Assembly (NCBI GenBank): GCA_050246115.1 | Contig: JBFWWP010000025.1 | Span: 1 to 64,000, forward strand | Source: JBFWWP01 sp050246115 | GTDB taxonomy: Bacteria; Planctomycetota; UBA8108; UBA1146; JAJFFE01 | Reading direction: 5' to 3' | Length of the DNA: 64,000 nt | Part shown: positions 34,183 to 43,352 of the stretch, one piece after another | Layout of the letters: each line of letters begins with the position of its first letter | Numbering within the stretch: the stretch's first letter is position 1 | Notes under the pieces: generated by a model | What the model was told of the DNA's origin: nothing | Seen by the model: the letters and a program-made list of their open reading frames with translations, nothing else | Databases searched by the model: none | Program-made: the position numbers and the translations under genes

Positions 34183-34241
34183 GAAGCGATCGTCGACAGG
34201 TTCGAGAGCACGGAGCACGGGTCGCGGCGGGAACGGGAGCC

Positions 34242-34871
34242 ATGAGAGACGAGTTACTGAACCCGGCGGACACCGAGTGTGCGACGATCCGACGCCTCAT
34301 GCTCACGGCGCAGGAGCGCGACCTCAGCGACTTCGAGGCGGCGCGCGTCGAGCGCCACGTCAACGAGTGTCGCGCCTGCACGGAGATCCTCGAGGGAACG
34401 GGCGACGCCACACCGAGCGAAGCGCCGGGGCAGCGGTTCGTGCCGACTCCCAGCGAGGAGGAGTGGGCACGGGTGAAGGCGGGAATCTGGAGCGACCTGG
34501 GGCTCGACCGCGGGATGTCGCATGCACGCCCAAGGACGACGGTTGCCCGACCGAGCGCCGGCAATGGGGCAAGCGTGCCGCGCGCCGTGGCGGGCGGTGA
34601 ACCCGCGCCGCCGGCAAGTCTCCCGCGCACTCGGCTCGTCGCGCGACTCTGGCGCTTCGTCGGCCCGGCGGCGGCGGGGCTGGCCATCGGCTGGCTCATG
34701 TTCCATCAGCCCTCCTCGAAAACACCGGGTGGCGACCCCGGCGGCGACCCCTCGTCGGTCCCCACGGCGATCGCGGCCGAGATTCTGGAACTCGGCGACG
34801 GCCAGGACTTCGTGATCCTGACCGGCGACGATGAGGACGGGGTTGTGATCCTCATGACGACTTCGGGTTGA
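34242..34871 (+). CDS. Anti-sigma factor with zinc-binding domain
   Basis: This is a 209-residue protein. Residues 12-50 form a ZAS-type zinc finger ending in HVNECRACTEIL, with His-x3-Cys-x2-Cys. A Pro/Ala-rich linker is followed by one membrane helix (about 137-155) and a short acidic periplasmic tail. The cytoplasmic ZAS domain should bind and hold the ECF sigma factor encoded just upstream, and a signal across the membrane would release it. The GGGAG site stands just before ATG 34242. The pairing is inferred from order and domain type. Confidence 0.88.
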   Translation: MRDELLNPADTECATIRRLMLTAQERDLSDFEAARVERHVNECRACTEILEGTGDATPSEAPGQRFVPTPSEEEWARVKAGIWSDLGLDRGMSHARPRTTVARPSAGNGASVPRAVAGGEPAPPASLPRTRLVARLWRFVGPAAAGLAIGWLMFHQPSSKTPGGDPGGDPSSVPTAIAAEILELGDGQDFVILTGDDEDGVVILMTTSG

Positions 34872-34960
34872 TCCCGACCACCCGAATGGAAAGGATGGGC
34901 TTGTCGTCACCCCCTGTGGGAACCGACGACGACGCAGGCTCGAACCGGTGAGGATTCCAA

Positions 34961-35455
34961 ATGAAGCGAGCGTTGACGGCGAAACTCCTTGTCGGGTCCA
35001 TCGTGGGGTTGGTGGTTTCTCAGTTCCTCGCTCCCGTGGTGCCGCCCGTTGCCACAGCCCAAGATGCGCCGGCGCCGGCCAAGAACGAGTTCACGCTCTA
35101 TCACGTCGTCGGTGCGGCCGCTGAGGAGATCAGCGTCCCGCCCGCGCTCGAGTCGCTGCGCAAGTCACTGGTCTCGAAGACCAACCGCAAAGCCTTCCAA
35201 CTGTTGGGCACGCCCGCGAGCCTCACGCTATCGGTCGGCAAGTCGGCCACGGTGCCGATCCCGAACAAACTCGGCAAGATCCAGCTCACGCTCGACGCCG
35301 AGGGTAAGATCGAAGTGGTGATGTTCGGCGCCGACGACAAGCGCCAAGGTGCCATCGCATCGCGCGTGTTCCCGGTGGTGTGGCTGAACGACAAGATCAA
35401 GACCCAGAAGGGCGACTACATCTTGGTCCTCGATCGGAAGAAGGACGAGTCCTAG
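34961..35455 (+). CDS. Exported protein of unknown function
   Basis: This is a 164-residue protein with a clear signal peptide (basic start MKRALTAK, hydrophobic core, ATAQDA cleavage region near residue 34). The mature part is beta-rich and Lys-rich (about 45-160) without recognised motifs. AGGA precedes the ATG at normal distance. It follows the sigma/anti-sigma pair by 89 bp on the same strand and could be a target or part of that stress unit, but this is only positional. It is convergent with the nucleotidyltransferase at 35498. Confidence 0.7.
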   Translation: MKRALTAKLLVGSIVGLVVSQFLAPVVPPVATAQDAPAPAKNEFTLYHVVGAAAEEISVPPALESLRKSLVSKTNRKAFQLLGTPASLTLSVGKSATVPIPNKLGKIQLTLDAEGKIEVVMFGADDKRQGAIASRVFPVVWLNDKIKTQKGDYILVLDRKKDES

Positions 35456-35497
35456 CAGGCGGTCGCAGAACCGCTGTCGACCGGCGAATTGGCGGTA

Positions 35498-36496
35498 TCA
35501 CGAGGTCGGCTCGACGCCCAGTTGCCGGGCTTCCTCTTCGGTGTCGATGTCGAATGCGAGCCCCTGCAGATCGACGATGGGAATCCTCACGCTCGCCTCC
35601 GGATGCCGCTCCAGGTAGCGCGACTTCACCGCCATACGGGTGAGGATGGCCTCGAGTTCCGTCACGGCCAACGCACCCTCGCGAAACGCTCGCGCGGCCG
35701 CCCACCCATGTCGCACCACGGAGTACGTGAAGGTGGGCGGGCGAAGCGCTAGCAGCTCCAGCCCATCCTGAAACCACAAGTGAGGGAGTAGCTGGGCGAT
35801 CATGAAGCGTCGGCGAAAACGGATGCTGCGGTTGCGAGAGCGATAGGCGACTCGGGCGAGGCGATAGAGAAACCGCAGGCGCAAGCCGGCTGGACGCACC
35901 ACCGCGAAGTGCCCAGGAAGCATCGTCACGATCGCCTCGGGTCCGACCCGCAGTCGGTAACCCGGCTTCCAAGCGAAGGCCCCGAGACCGACCCGGTCTT
36001 CGGGGACGCGCACGCCCGGACACCAGATGCTGCTCCCCGGATCCTCGCGGTAGAGCGCGATCAACTGCACGAGTTCTTCGTGGGTCGGGAGGACATCGCA
36101 GGTAATGAACGCCACCGGCGCCCCCGGGTGCTCGGCTTGCACGGTCTCGATGGCGAGCCGCACGTTGCCGTCGAACGACACGTCGGTATCGATCACCGGC
36201 ACCCTCGTCGACGGACCGCGGTAGACCCGGGCAGGCCCAGCGATCAGGATCGGTCCGAACGCGCCACACCCTTCGAGTCGCTCGACGAGCCGGGAGATCA
36301 GGGTGCGGCCGCCGATGCGTAGCGTCGCGCCTTTGTAGCCCGCCACCGGGCGATGGTCGGTGGCTGCTCGGCGCGGCAGGCGTGTCGGCCGCGCGTCCGC
36401 GCCCGCGAGAATCACCAGGGGAATGGGCGCGGGCGCTGGCCGGAAACTCGCCACGGAAATCGATTCGGAACTATCGGAACCAGCGAAACTCTTCAT
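35498..36496 (-). CDS. Nucleotidyltransferase-like protein
   Basis: This is a 332-residue protein with an N-terminal nucleotidyltransferase-like fold. LVILAGADARPTRLP stands where LAGGxGxR is usual, so the nucleotide loop is altered. A VPVIDTDVSFDGNVRLAIE region and the strand VAFITCDVLPT (metal-binding Asp) follow, with the C-terminal acidic ending FDIDTEEEARQL typical of MobA/CofC-like transferases. A basic, hydrophobic middle part (about 195-260) is unusual. It might transfer a nucleotide to a sugar, alcohol or cofactor; the substrate is unknown. It is convergent with the exported protein at 34961 and divergent from hom. Confidence 0.7.
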   Translation of the reverse strand: MKSFAGSDSSESISVASFRPAPAPIPLVILAGADARPTRLPRRAATDHRPVAGYKGATLRIGGRTLISRLVERLEGCGAFGPILIAGPARVYRGPSTRVPVIDTDVSFDGNVRLAIETVQAEHPGAPVAFITCDVLPTHEELVQLIALYREDPGSSIWCPGVRVPEDRVGLGAFAWKPGYRLRVGPEAIVTMLPGHFAVVRPAGLRLRFLYRLARVAYRSRNRSIRFRRRFMIAQLLPHLWFQDGLELLALRPPTFTYSVVRHGWAAARAFREGALAVTELEAILTRMAVKSRYLERHPEASVRIPIVDLQGLAFDIDTEEEARQLGVEPTS

Positions 36497-36612
36497 GAGG
36501 ACCGATTGTCGTCCACGTTCCCGTGTCCCACAAGGCGCTACGCTCCGGAGGACGACGAAACCGTGGCGAGCGCCCCTGCCGAAGTCCGCCGAGGCGAGCC
36601 GATACAGAAGGC

Positions 36613-37935
36613 ATGACTCCCTACCGCATCGCTCTCCTTGGACTGGGCACGGTCGGCACCGAGGTAGCTCACCTGGTGGACGCCGTGAACCAGCGCCGGT
36701 CAACGCACGGCGGCGCGCCGCTGGCGATCGTCGGGATCGGGGTCCGGGATCGCTCGAAGCCGCGAAGGTTGCCGGTAGGCACCGATCCGAGGATCGTGAC
36801 GACCGACCTCATGAGTCTAGCCACACGACCCGACGTCGACCTCGTGGTCGAACTGATCGGGGGGGTGGATCCGGCCGCCGTGCTGATCGAGGCCGCTCTG
36901 GGGGCCGATAAGGACGTCGTCACGGCCAACAAGGCACTGCTCGCCGAGCGCGGGGAAGCCCTCTTTGCGCTGGCCGCGCGGCGTAAACGCCAACTCCTGT
37001 GCGAGGCCGCGGTCGCCGGGGCGGTCCCAATCCTCCACGTGTTGCGCGACTCCCTGCCTGCCGGTCAGGTTCAGCGACTCACCGCCATCCTCAACGGCAC
37101 CTCGAACTACGTCCTCGACCAACTCGGGGCGGGGATGCTGACGGCCGAAGCGATCGACTGCGCGCGCCGCGCCGGTTTCGCCGAAGCTGACCCCACGCTC
37201 GATCTCGACGGCACGGACGCTGCGCACAAGCTGGCCCTGCTGGCACGGATCCTGACCGGACGCCGCGTCGACTTCCGCCGCGTCGCGCGCCGAGGTATCG
37301 TCGGCCTGGCTCACGTCGATCTCGCGTTCGGTGCCCGGCGCCGGTGGCAGCTGCGACTCATCGCGCGCTTCGAGAACCTCTCCGAGGGCAGAGCGGCGCT
37401 CGGCGTGTACCCCGCTTGGGTGCGCGACGACACGCCCTTCGCCAGCGTGCGAAACGAACAGAACGCCGTGCTCGTCTGCGGGCAACCGTTCGGAACGCTG
37501 TTCTTCAGCGGCAAGGGCGCAGGGGGCGGGCCAACCGCGAGCAGCGTCTTGGCCGACATCTTCCGCGCCGCGCGGGGCGAGGGCACGGTGAGCCAAGCGT
37601 CCGGCGATCTCGAGATCGAAGACCCGGAGGCGGTTGCCGCGCGTTACTCCGTTCGCTTCGAAGTTCCGGATCGACCCGGCATTCTCGGGCGCATCGCGAG
37701 CACGCTCGGTCGCCACGACGTCAGTATCGCCGCGGTGGAGCAACCCGACACGACGCCCCGCGCGGTCGCGCACGTGCACCTCCTCACACACTCGGTTGCT
37801 CGACCGCGCCTCGACGCTGCGCTGGCCGAGGTCGCGCTGGATCCGATGTTCGGGCCCACGTCGGGGGTCGGCTCGACGCAGCGCGACCAACCGGTGTGCG
37901 TACGCGTCGAGGACGCCGAAGGAGAGGGCGCATGA
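36613..37935 (+). CDS. hom: Homoserine dehydrogenase
   Basis: This is a 440-residue enzyme converting aspartate semialdehyde to homoserine with NAD(P)H. The nucleotide-binding loop is LLGLGTVGT (8-16). The catalytic core shows ELIGG, VVTANKALLAERG, EAAVAGAVPILH, LNGTSNYVLD and FAEADPTLDLDGTDAAHKL. A C-terminal ACT domain (about 345-425) with VPDRPGILGRIASTLGR should give feedback control by threonine. It begins the overlapping operon hom-thrC-thrB-lysC; its stop overlaps the thrC start as ATGA. The ATG at 36613 fits the family start. Confidence 0.96.
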   Translation: MTPYRIALLGLGTVGTEVAHLVDAVNQRRSTHGGAPLAIVGIGVRDRSKPRRLPVGTDPRIVTTDLMSLATRPDVDLVVELIGGVDPAAVLIEAALGADKDVVTANKALLAERGEALFALAARRKRQLLCEAAVAGAVPILHVLRDSLPAGQVQRLTAILNGTSNYVLDQLGAGMLTAEAIDCARRAGFAEADPTLDLDGTDAAHKLALLARILTGRRVDFRRVARRGIVGLAHVDLAFGARRRWQLRLIARFENLSEGRAALGVYPAWVRDDTPFASVRNEQNAVLVCGQPFGTLFFSGKGAGGGPTASSVLADIFRAARGEGTVSQASGDLEIEDPEAVAARYSVRFEVPDRPGILGRIASTLGRHDVSIAAVEQPDTTPRAVAHVHLLTHSVARPRLDAALAEVALDPMFGPTSGVGSTQRDQPVCVRVEDAEGEGA

Positions 37936-38993
37936 CGGGCCTGATCGAACGTTGGCGCGCGTGGCTCCCGGTCACCCAACGCACCCCGGTGATCTCGCTC
38001 GAGGAGGGCGGCACACCGCTCATTCGCTGTCCAGGTCTCGAGCGCATCGTGGGGAATGAGCGGCAGGTGTTCGTCAAGTACGAGGGAGCCAACCCCACGG
38101 GCTCGTTCAAGGACCGTGGAATGACCTTGGCGATCTCGAAAGCCTTGGAAGAAGGTTGCTCCGGGATCCTGTGCGCGTCCACGGGCAACACTTCGGCCTC
38201 GGCCGCCGCCTATGCGGCGCGCGCCCAGATCCCGTGCTTCGTCGTGCTCCCCGCGGGCCAGGTGGCCTCGGGCAAGTTGGCCCAAGCGGTAGTGCACGGA
38301 GCGCGGATCATCCCGATCGAAGGCAACTTCGACACGGCCCTGGAACTGGTTCTCGAAGTCGCTGGGAACCGGCGTCTGACGCTGGTCAACTCGCTCAACC
38401 CGTATCGGATCCAGGGGCAGAAGACGGTCGCCTTCGAGATCGCGGAAGCGCTGGGACGCTGTCCGGATGCGCACTTCCTGCCGGTCGGCAACGCCGGCAA
38501 CATCACGGCGACGTGGCTCGGCTATCGCGAACTCGCCGCACACCCAACGGGCGGCACGTCCCCCCGCATGATGGGCTACCAGGCCAGCGGCGCGGCGCCG
38601 ATCGTACGGGGCGCGCCGGTGCCAAACCCGGAAACACTGGCCACTGCGATCCGCATCGGCAACCCCGCCTCTTGGACCGGAGCCACTGAAGCTGCCGCCG
38701 CCTCGCACGGCGTGATCGAAGCCGTCACCGACGAGCAGATTCTGGGCGCCTACCTCCACCTGGCTCGCGTCGAGGGCGTCTTCTGCGAACCGTCGTCGGC
38801 CGCCGGCGTCGCCGGACTCCTCGAGCGCGCGCGGACGGGCGACCTACCGGTGCCGCCGGGCGGTATCATCGTGTGCACGCTCACGGGGAATGGCCTCAAG
38901 GCGCCCGAAACGGCAATGGCGGGAGCCAGCTTGGGGGACGCGATCCCGGCCACGCTCGCCGCGCTCCAATCCCGCATGGACGACCCCAATTGA
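37932..38993 (+). CDS. thrC: Threonine synthase
   Basis: This is a 353-residue PLP enzyme that makes threonine from phosphohomoserine. Lys60 in GSFKDRGM is the PLP Schiff-base residue. CASTGNTSASAAAYAA contacts the substrate phosphate, and LPVGNAGN is the glycine-rich phosphate-binding loop. It is the short, type-1b-like form. The start overlaps the hom stop (ATGA), and thrB follows after 73 bp. All four genes are needed for the threonine branch, so coordinated expression is expected. Confidence 0.96.
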   Translation: MTGLIERWRAWLPVTQRTPVISLEEGGTPLIRCPGLERIVGNERQVFVKYEGANPTGSFKDRGMTLAISKALEEGCSGILCASTGNTSASAAAYAARAQIPCFVVLPAGQVASGKLAQAVVHGARIIPIEGNFDTALELVLEVAGNRRLTLVNSLNPYRIQGQKTVAFEIAEALGRCPDAHFLPVGNAGNITATWLGYRELAAHPTGGTSPRMMGYQASGAAPIVRGAPVPNPETLATAIRIGNPASWTGATEAAAASHGVIEAVTDEQILGAYLHLARVEGVFCEPSSAAGVAGLLERARTGDLPVPPGGIIVCTLTGNGLKAPETAMAGASLGDAIPATLAALQSRMDDPN

Positions 38994-39066
38994 ACACTCG
39001 GACGTCAGTGCGGGCGCGCGCTCGGGTCAGCGGACCCGAGAAGCGAGGAATAGACGGGTGGATGAG

Positions 39067-39993
39067 ATGAGTCGCAAGTTCCTGGTCTCCGCGCCGGCCT
39101 CGACGTCCAACCTCGGCCCTGGCTTCGACACCTTGGGGCTGGCCGTCGAACTCGGGCTCGAGCTTCACTTCGAACTCGATCACCCGGCCGGCTTCGGCGT
39201 CACACTCGTTGGCGAAGGACACGACATCTTGCCCTCGGACGAGCGCAACGGTGTCCTCAAGGTGGCGCGCGAGATCGCCGGCGCCGCAGTCGATCGCACG
39301 CGCTGGCGCATCACCAGCAACATCCCCGTCGCCCGCGGGCTCGGATCTTCCGCCGCAGCGCGCGCTGCCGGCCTCGCCGCGGGCTACTTGCTCCGCGACG
39401 GTCGGTTGCCACCGCGTCATGCGGTGTTCCAACGCGTGGCGCGCGACGAGAACCACCCAGACAACGCCGCGGCCACCGTGTTCGGCGGCTTTCGCGTTTC
39501 GGGTCGCGATCGCATGGGCAATTGGGAAACCTGGCCCGGGATCATCGCGGACTGGCAGGTTCGCCTCCTGGTCGTGGTCCCCGATGTCCCCGTGTCCACG
39601 CAGCAGGCGCGGTCGCTGCTCCCGCAGACCTATGCGCGGGCCGCTGCCGTTCGCAACCTCCAGTGCCTCTCGACCTTGCTGTCCGGACTGGCGCGCGGCG
39701 ACTGGGATGCCGTCCGTCGCGGTTGTCGTGACCAACTCCACGAACCCTATCGCCTGCCGTTGGTTCCCGGCCTCGCTGAGACCCTGGATCACCTGCGCGC
39801 GAGTCCGGCCACCGGTGGTGCGTACCTGAGTGGCGCGGGGCCGACACTGATGGCATTCTTGCTCGACCCGGCCCGCGCGCAGGACGTCGGCCAAGACTGC
39901 GTCGCGCTGCTCGCGAACCATGGCACCGGCGCCACCACCAAGGTCATTGGACTACAGTCCAGCGGCCTGCTCGGCGAAGAGTTGGTGCCATGA
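39067..39993 (+). CDS. thrB: Homoserine kinase
   Basis: This is a 308-residue GHMP-family kinase that phosphorylates homoserine. The N-terminal PASTSNLGPGFDTLGLA and the ATP-binding motif PVARGLGSSAAARAAG (about 89-104) are diagnostic, as is the C-terminal GAYLSGAGPTLMAF. CGAGGAAT lies upstream; a GTG three codons earlier (39058) is an alternative. Its stop overlaps the lysC start as ATGA. Together with hom and thrC it completes the branch from aspartate semialdehyde to threonine; the asd gene is not in the window. Confidence 0.95.
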   Translation: MSRKFLVSAPASTSNLGPGFDTLGLAVELGLELHFELDHPAGFGVTLVGEGHDILPSDERNGVLKVAREIAGAAVDRTRWRITSNIPVARGLGSSAAARAAGLAAGYLLRDGRLPPRHAVFQRVARDENHPDNAAATVFGGFRVSGRDRMGNWETWPGIIADWQVRLLVVVPDVPVSTQQARSLLPQTYARAAAVRNLQCLSTLLSGLARGDWDAVRRGCRDQLHEPYRLPLVPGLAETLDHLRASPATGGAYLSGAGPTLMAFLLDPARAQDVGQDCVALLANHGTGATTKVIGLQSSGLLGEELVP

Positions 39994-41216
39994 GCGAGGG
40001 GCCGGTTTGGGTGCAGAAGTACGGCGGTTCGAGCGTCGCTACGCCGGATCTCATGCGAGGTGCGGCGGCCCGCATCGCCCGGGTGCGCGAGCGGGGATAT
40101 CGCCTCGTGGTCGTCGTCTCGGCCATGGGCGACACGACCGATCACCTCCTGGCGCTCGCCCACTCGATCTCGCGGCATCCTCAGCGACGCGAGTTGGACG
40201 TACTGCTCTCTGCCGGCGAACTGCAGTCCATGGCCCTGCTCGTCATGGCGCTCCACGAAATCGGCGTCCCGGCGATCTCGTTCACCGGCCAACAAGTCGG
40301 CATCTACACGGACCGATGCCACTCGGCCGCGCGCATTCAGCGTATCGACGGCGCACGCATTCGCGAACAGCTCGCGCGCGAGCGCGTCGTCGTCGTCGCC
40401 GGCTTCCAAGGCGTGACCGAGGACGAGCACATCACGACGCTGGGTCGCGGCGGCTCCGACACCAGTGCGGTCGCCCTCGCGGCGGCCCTCGGCGCAGCCG
40501 AGTGCGAGGTGCTCACCGACGTCGAGGCCGTCTTCACCAGCGATCCACGCGTGGTCCCGAGTGCACGTCGCATCGATCGCATTTCCTACGACGAGATGCT
40601 GGAGATGGCCAACCACGGCGCCCGCGTGATGCACGGGCGAGCCGTCGACCTCGCACGACGCTACTCGGTTCCGCTCGTCGTCGGCTCGGCGACTCGAGAG
40701 CAGCCCGGCACCCGCATCGTGGCCAGTGAAAGAGGAGCAGCGATGGAGTCAGTGGTGGTTCGCGCGGTGACCCAGGATCCCGCTGTGGTCAAGATCTCCG
40801 TCTTGCAAGTCCCGGATCAGCCGGGCATCGCCGCCAAGCTTTTCACGATCCTCGGCGAGCAGGGCGTCAATATTCGGCTGATCGTCCAGGCGCAAAGCCA
40901 TCACGGCGTCAACGACATCACTTTCATCGTTCCCAGCGAAAGCTCGATCCCCGACGAGGTTCTGGAACGCGCGGTCGCGGCCGTCGGCGGGGCGAGCTAC
41001 CTCGTGGACGATCAGATCGGGTTGCTCTCGGTCATCGGCGAGGGCATCAACCAAGAACCTGGCGTTGCCGGGCGCATCTTCTCGATCCTGGCCGACGAGG
41101 GCATCAACATCGACGTCATCACGTCATCGAATCTGTACATCTCGTGTGTCGTACCCAAAGCGAAACTCAATCGAGGAACCCAGGCCTTGCACGCCGGGCT
41201 CATCACCGTGGGCTAG
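39990..41216 (+). CDS. lysC: Aspartate kinase
   Basis: This is a 408-residue enzyme phosphorylating aspartate in the first step of the lysine/threonine/methionine pathway. The kinase domain (1-250) shows VQKYGGSSVATPD, VVVVSAMGDTTD, FQGVTEDEHITTLGRGGSDTSA and LTDVEAVFTSDPR. Two ACT domains (about 262-405) form the regulatory part, with VPDQPGIAAKLF and NIDVITSSN. The length and layout match the alpha/beta type seen in Bacillus and Corynebacterium. An in-frame ATG at 40743 with its own ribosome site would make the beta subunit. It overlaps thrB by four bases. Confidence 0.97.
   Translation: MSEGPVWVQKYGGSSVATPDLMRGAAARIARVRERGYRLVVVVSAMGDTTDHLLALAHSISRHPQRRELDVLLSAGELQSMALLVMALHEIGVPAISFTGQQVGIYTDRCHSAARIQRIDGARIREQLARERVVVVAGFQGVTEDEHITTLGRGGSDTSAVALAAALGAAECEVLTDVEAVFTSDPRVVPSARRIDRISYDEMLEMANHGARVMHGRAVDLARRYSVPLVVGSATREQPGTRIVASERGAAMESVVVRAVTQDPAVVKISVLQVPDQPGIAAKLFTILGEQGVNIRLIVQAQSHHGVNDITFIVPSESSIPDEVLERAVAAVGGASYLVDDQIGLLSVIGEGINQEPGVAGRIFSILADEGINIDVITSSNLYISCVVPKAKLNRGTQALHAGLITVG
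40731..40745 (+). promoter_or_regulatory. Internal ribosome site and start for lysC beta subunit
   Basis: Inside lysC, AGAGGAG (40731-40737) stands five bases before an in-frame ATG at 40743. Translation here would yield a 157-residue protein of the two ACT domains, exactly the beta subunit known from alpha2-beta2 aspartate kinases. Start use is inferred from sequence only. Confidence 0.7.
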
Positions 41217-41325
41217 CCCGCAGCCGCGCACTCACGAAGCAACTCCGAAGCTCAGCGACGCAACGACTCAGGCCCCGTGCGGGCGTCGGTCCCGCAAGAC
41301 GGGCCGACCCCAGAAAGTAGAGGCG

Positions 41326-42048
41326 ATGACCGAAACCTCGACCGCCCCGATCCGCTCCGAGGTGTGGAACCGCGATCGCAAGATCTACGTGGGGCTATTC
41401 CTGTTCCTGAGCACCATCATCTGCCTGTTGGCGATGGTGTTGGACGATACCGCCAACAAGGCGCACGGGTACGAACGGGAGGTGCTACTCCAAGAGTTCG
41501 CCTTCCAGGTGAACATCCCGGAGGAGGCACTGTACTACGACGCCGCCACTTTGGAGCAAGTCAGCGCGGTGCGGCGGGACAGCCTGGAGCGCCTTGGCAT
41601 CGACTCCGTGCGACCTTACTTCCAGCTGCGGCACCCTCGCGAACGCTTGCTGTTCGACGACCGCGGTGTGCCGATCGAGAGAGTTCCGCTCAGCGACGTG
41701 ACCTCGCTGGTGCCGCTGTCGCTCGAACACAGCTGGATCCGCGAGTCGTTTCGCGCCTGTGCGATTCTATTCTCGGAGATGGAGTGCGGGGACGGCATCG
41801 GCGCCTTCCTCAAGGAGAACCCGGCGGTGTTCGACGAGCGCGTACGCCCGCACATGCTGCGATTGTTGGAATGTCGTCACCCGTGGCCGCGGCGCGGGGC
41901 GAGCCTGGTGCTCTACTCGATGGGAGATCGAGACGAAGCGCTGAAGGCGGTGTTCGAGAAACTCCTCGAGGACGGTCAGTGGCTGAACGAGGATGACCAC
42001 GACCACATCCGCTCCCTGCTCGCGCGCGGTTGGCCGCTGACGAAGTAG
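41326..42048 (+). CDS. Single-pass membrane protein of unknown function
   Basis: This is a 240-residue protein with one hydrophobic helix (about 23-40) after a polar N-terminus, then a mostly helical soluble domain with a conserved-looking Pro/Arg/Asp pattern (RHPRERLLFDDRG, then a HEAT-like C-terminal pair). AGAGGCG stands just before the ATG at 41326. The C-terminal 150 residues may lie outside the cytoplasm. It follows lysC by 109 bp on the same strand but has no visible metabolic role. No family was recognised. Confidence 0.65.
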   Translation: MTETSTAPIRSEVWNRDRKIYVGLFLFLSTIICLLAMVLDDTANKAHGYEREVLLQEFAFQVNIPEEALYYDAATLEQVSAVRRDSLERLGIDSVRPYFQLRHPRERLLFDDRGVPIERVPLSDVTSLVPLSLEHSWIRESFRACAILFSEMECGDGIGAFLKENPAVFDERVRPHMLRLLECRHPWPRRGASLVLYSMGDRDEALKAVFEKLLEDGQWLNEDDHDHIRSLLARGWPLTK

Positions 42049-42425
42049 TCGACCCACCCACCGTTGGCGGCGGCGCGTCGAGCGCGGGCGTCGGTACTGC
42101 CGCGTCGTGAGGGGTTCGCGTACGCAAACCGCTGCGCCGTGCGGAGCGGCGACCTCTCCCGACTCGCGGTGGCGCCGGTCCCACCGCGCCGTCCGCCCAG
42201 CTCCCATCGCGCGCGCCCCGTAGCTCCGCGGCTTCCCGCGCACCCCGTCGAGTGGTACGCTTGGCGCACACTGCCAAGGTCGATTCCCGACGAGCCAACC
42301 GTTCGCGGCCAACCGTTCGCGGCCAACCCTTCGCAGGACGGCACCGGGCACTCACGTGGCCGGGCCGGGAGCGCAGTTCGAGCAGCCGCCACGGAAAATC
42401 AGGAGCGAGAGGGTCCGTTACCAGC
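42049..42425. other. Intergenic region upstream of the Rab-like GTPase operon
   Basis: This 377-bp gap has no supported gene. It is GC-rich with many CGC/GCG words and contains a three-unit tandem repeat at 42295. The promoter of the operon beginning at 42426 should lie here. Confidence 0.5.
42295..42336 (+). repeat. Three 14-bp tandem repeats
   Basis: The unit CCAACCGTTCGCGG occurs twice identically and a third time with two changes. It ends 89 bp before the start at 42426, a place where direct repeats can bind a regulator, but slippage alone could also explain it. Confidence 0.8.
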
Positions 42426-43352
42426 ATGACACTCGCCGGGAATCAGGCTCCGCGCGCCGCGGAGATCGAGGCCAAGACGCGCCAAGCGACCGAACCCGAG
42501 GCCTCGCGCCTGGATCGGATTCGGGACATTCTCTTCGGGGATCGGTCCCGGGTTCTCGAGGAGCGATTCGATACCTTGCGCAGCCAGATGGTACTGCACC
42601 TGGCCAAGCTGGAGCGCACCATCGAAGAGCGCACCGCGCAGCTCGACCAAAACGGGGTCGTGCGAGTTCGCGGAGTCGAGGAGCGACTGCAGAGCGAAAC
42701 CGAGGCGCGCACCGCGGCGCTCGCCGCGCACACGCAAGTCTCCCAACACCTCCAGCAGGAGTTCCGCCAACAGGCTGAGCGCATCGACCGCATGGAGCGT
42801 GCCGGCGTGGCCGCCGCAGCCGCAGCCCAAGCGCAGTTGGCCCAGTCGGCGGCGCAAGGGGAAGCCCGTGTGGCGGCCGAGGCCGAGGAACGAAAGCGCG
42901 CGCAGGCGGACCTCGCTCGGGTCCTCGAGCAGAGTGCGAGCGATCAGCGGCTGGCACTCGAGCGCCTGGCCGCCGAAGGCTACGCCGCGGACGAGGCGAT
43001 TCGTGCCGAAGCCGCGCACGTGGAGCGCGCGCTCGCGGAAGTGACCGGTGGCCTGGCCAAGTGGGGCCAACGCCTCGAGGGGCTCGAACAGACTTTGGCG
43101 GCAGCCGAAGCCCAGTGGGAGGCTCGCGTGGTCTCGCTCGAGGACGCGCTCGCCGAACGGATGCAGGAAGTCGAGCAACGGCTGGCCGCGAGCATCGACC
43201 GGCTCGGGCACACGCTCGAAGCGCGTCTGTCGTCGGTGGCCGCGGCCAAAGCGGATCGCGCGGCCGTCGCCACTGCCCTACGCGGACTCGCGGAGGTGTT
43301 CGATGCGAGCGCTAACGACGTGCCCGCTCCGAAATCCCGCAACCCGCGATGA
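42426..43352 (+). CDS. Coiled-coil protein of Rab-like GTPase operon
   Basis: This is a 308-residue, highly charged and Ala-rich protein predicted to be almost wholly coiled coil from about residue 45 to 290. The N-terminal RLDRIRDILFGDRSRVLEERF resembles the start of the protein encoded next (LGELRALLLAPEQERIEQL), suggesting a shared interaction helix. It lacks a signal peptide or membrane helix. Its stop overlaps the next start as ATGA (43349-43352), so it is translated with it. It may be a scaffold for the GTPase module; this is inference from position. Confidence 0.75.
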   Translation: MTLAGNQAPRAAEIEAKTRQATEPEASRLDRIRDILFGDRSRVLEERFDTLRSQMVLHLAKLERTIEERTAQLDQNGVVRVRGVEERLQSETEARTAALAAHTQVSQHLQQEFRQQAERIDRMERAGVAAAAAAQAQLAQSAAQGEARVAAEAEERKRAQADLARVLEQSASDQRLALERLAAEGYAADEAIRAEAAHVERALAEVTGGLAKWGQRLEGLEQTLAAAEAQWEARVVSLEDALAERMQEVEQRLAASIDRLGHTLEARLSSVAAAKADRAAVATALRGLAEVFDASANDVPAPKSRNPR

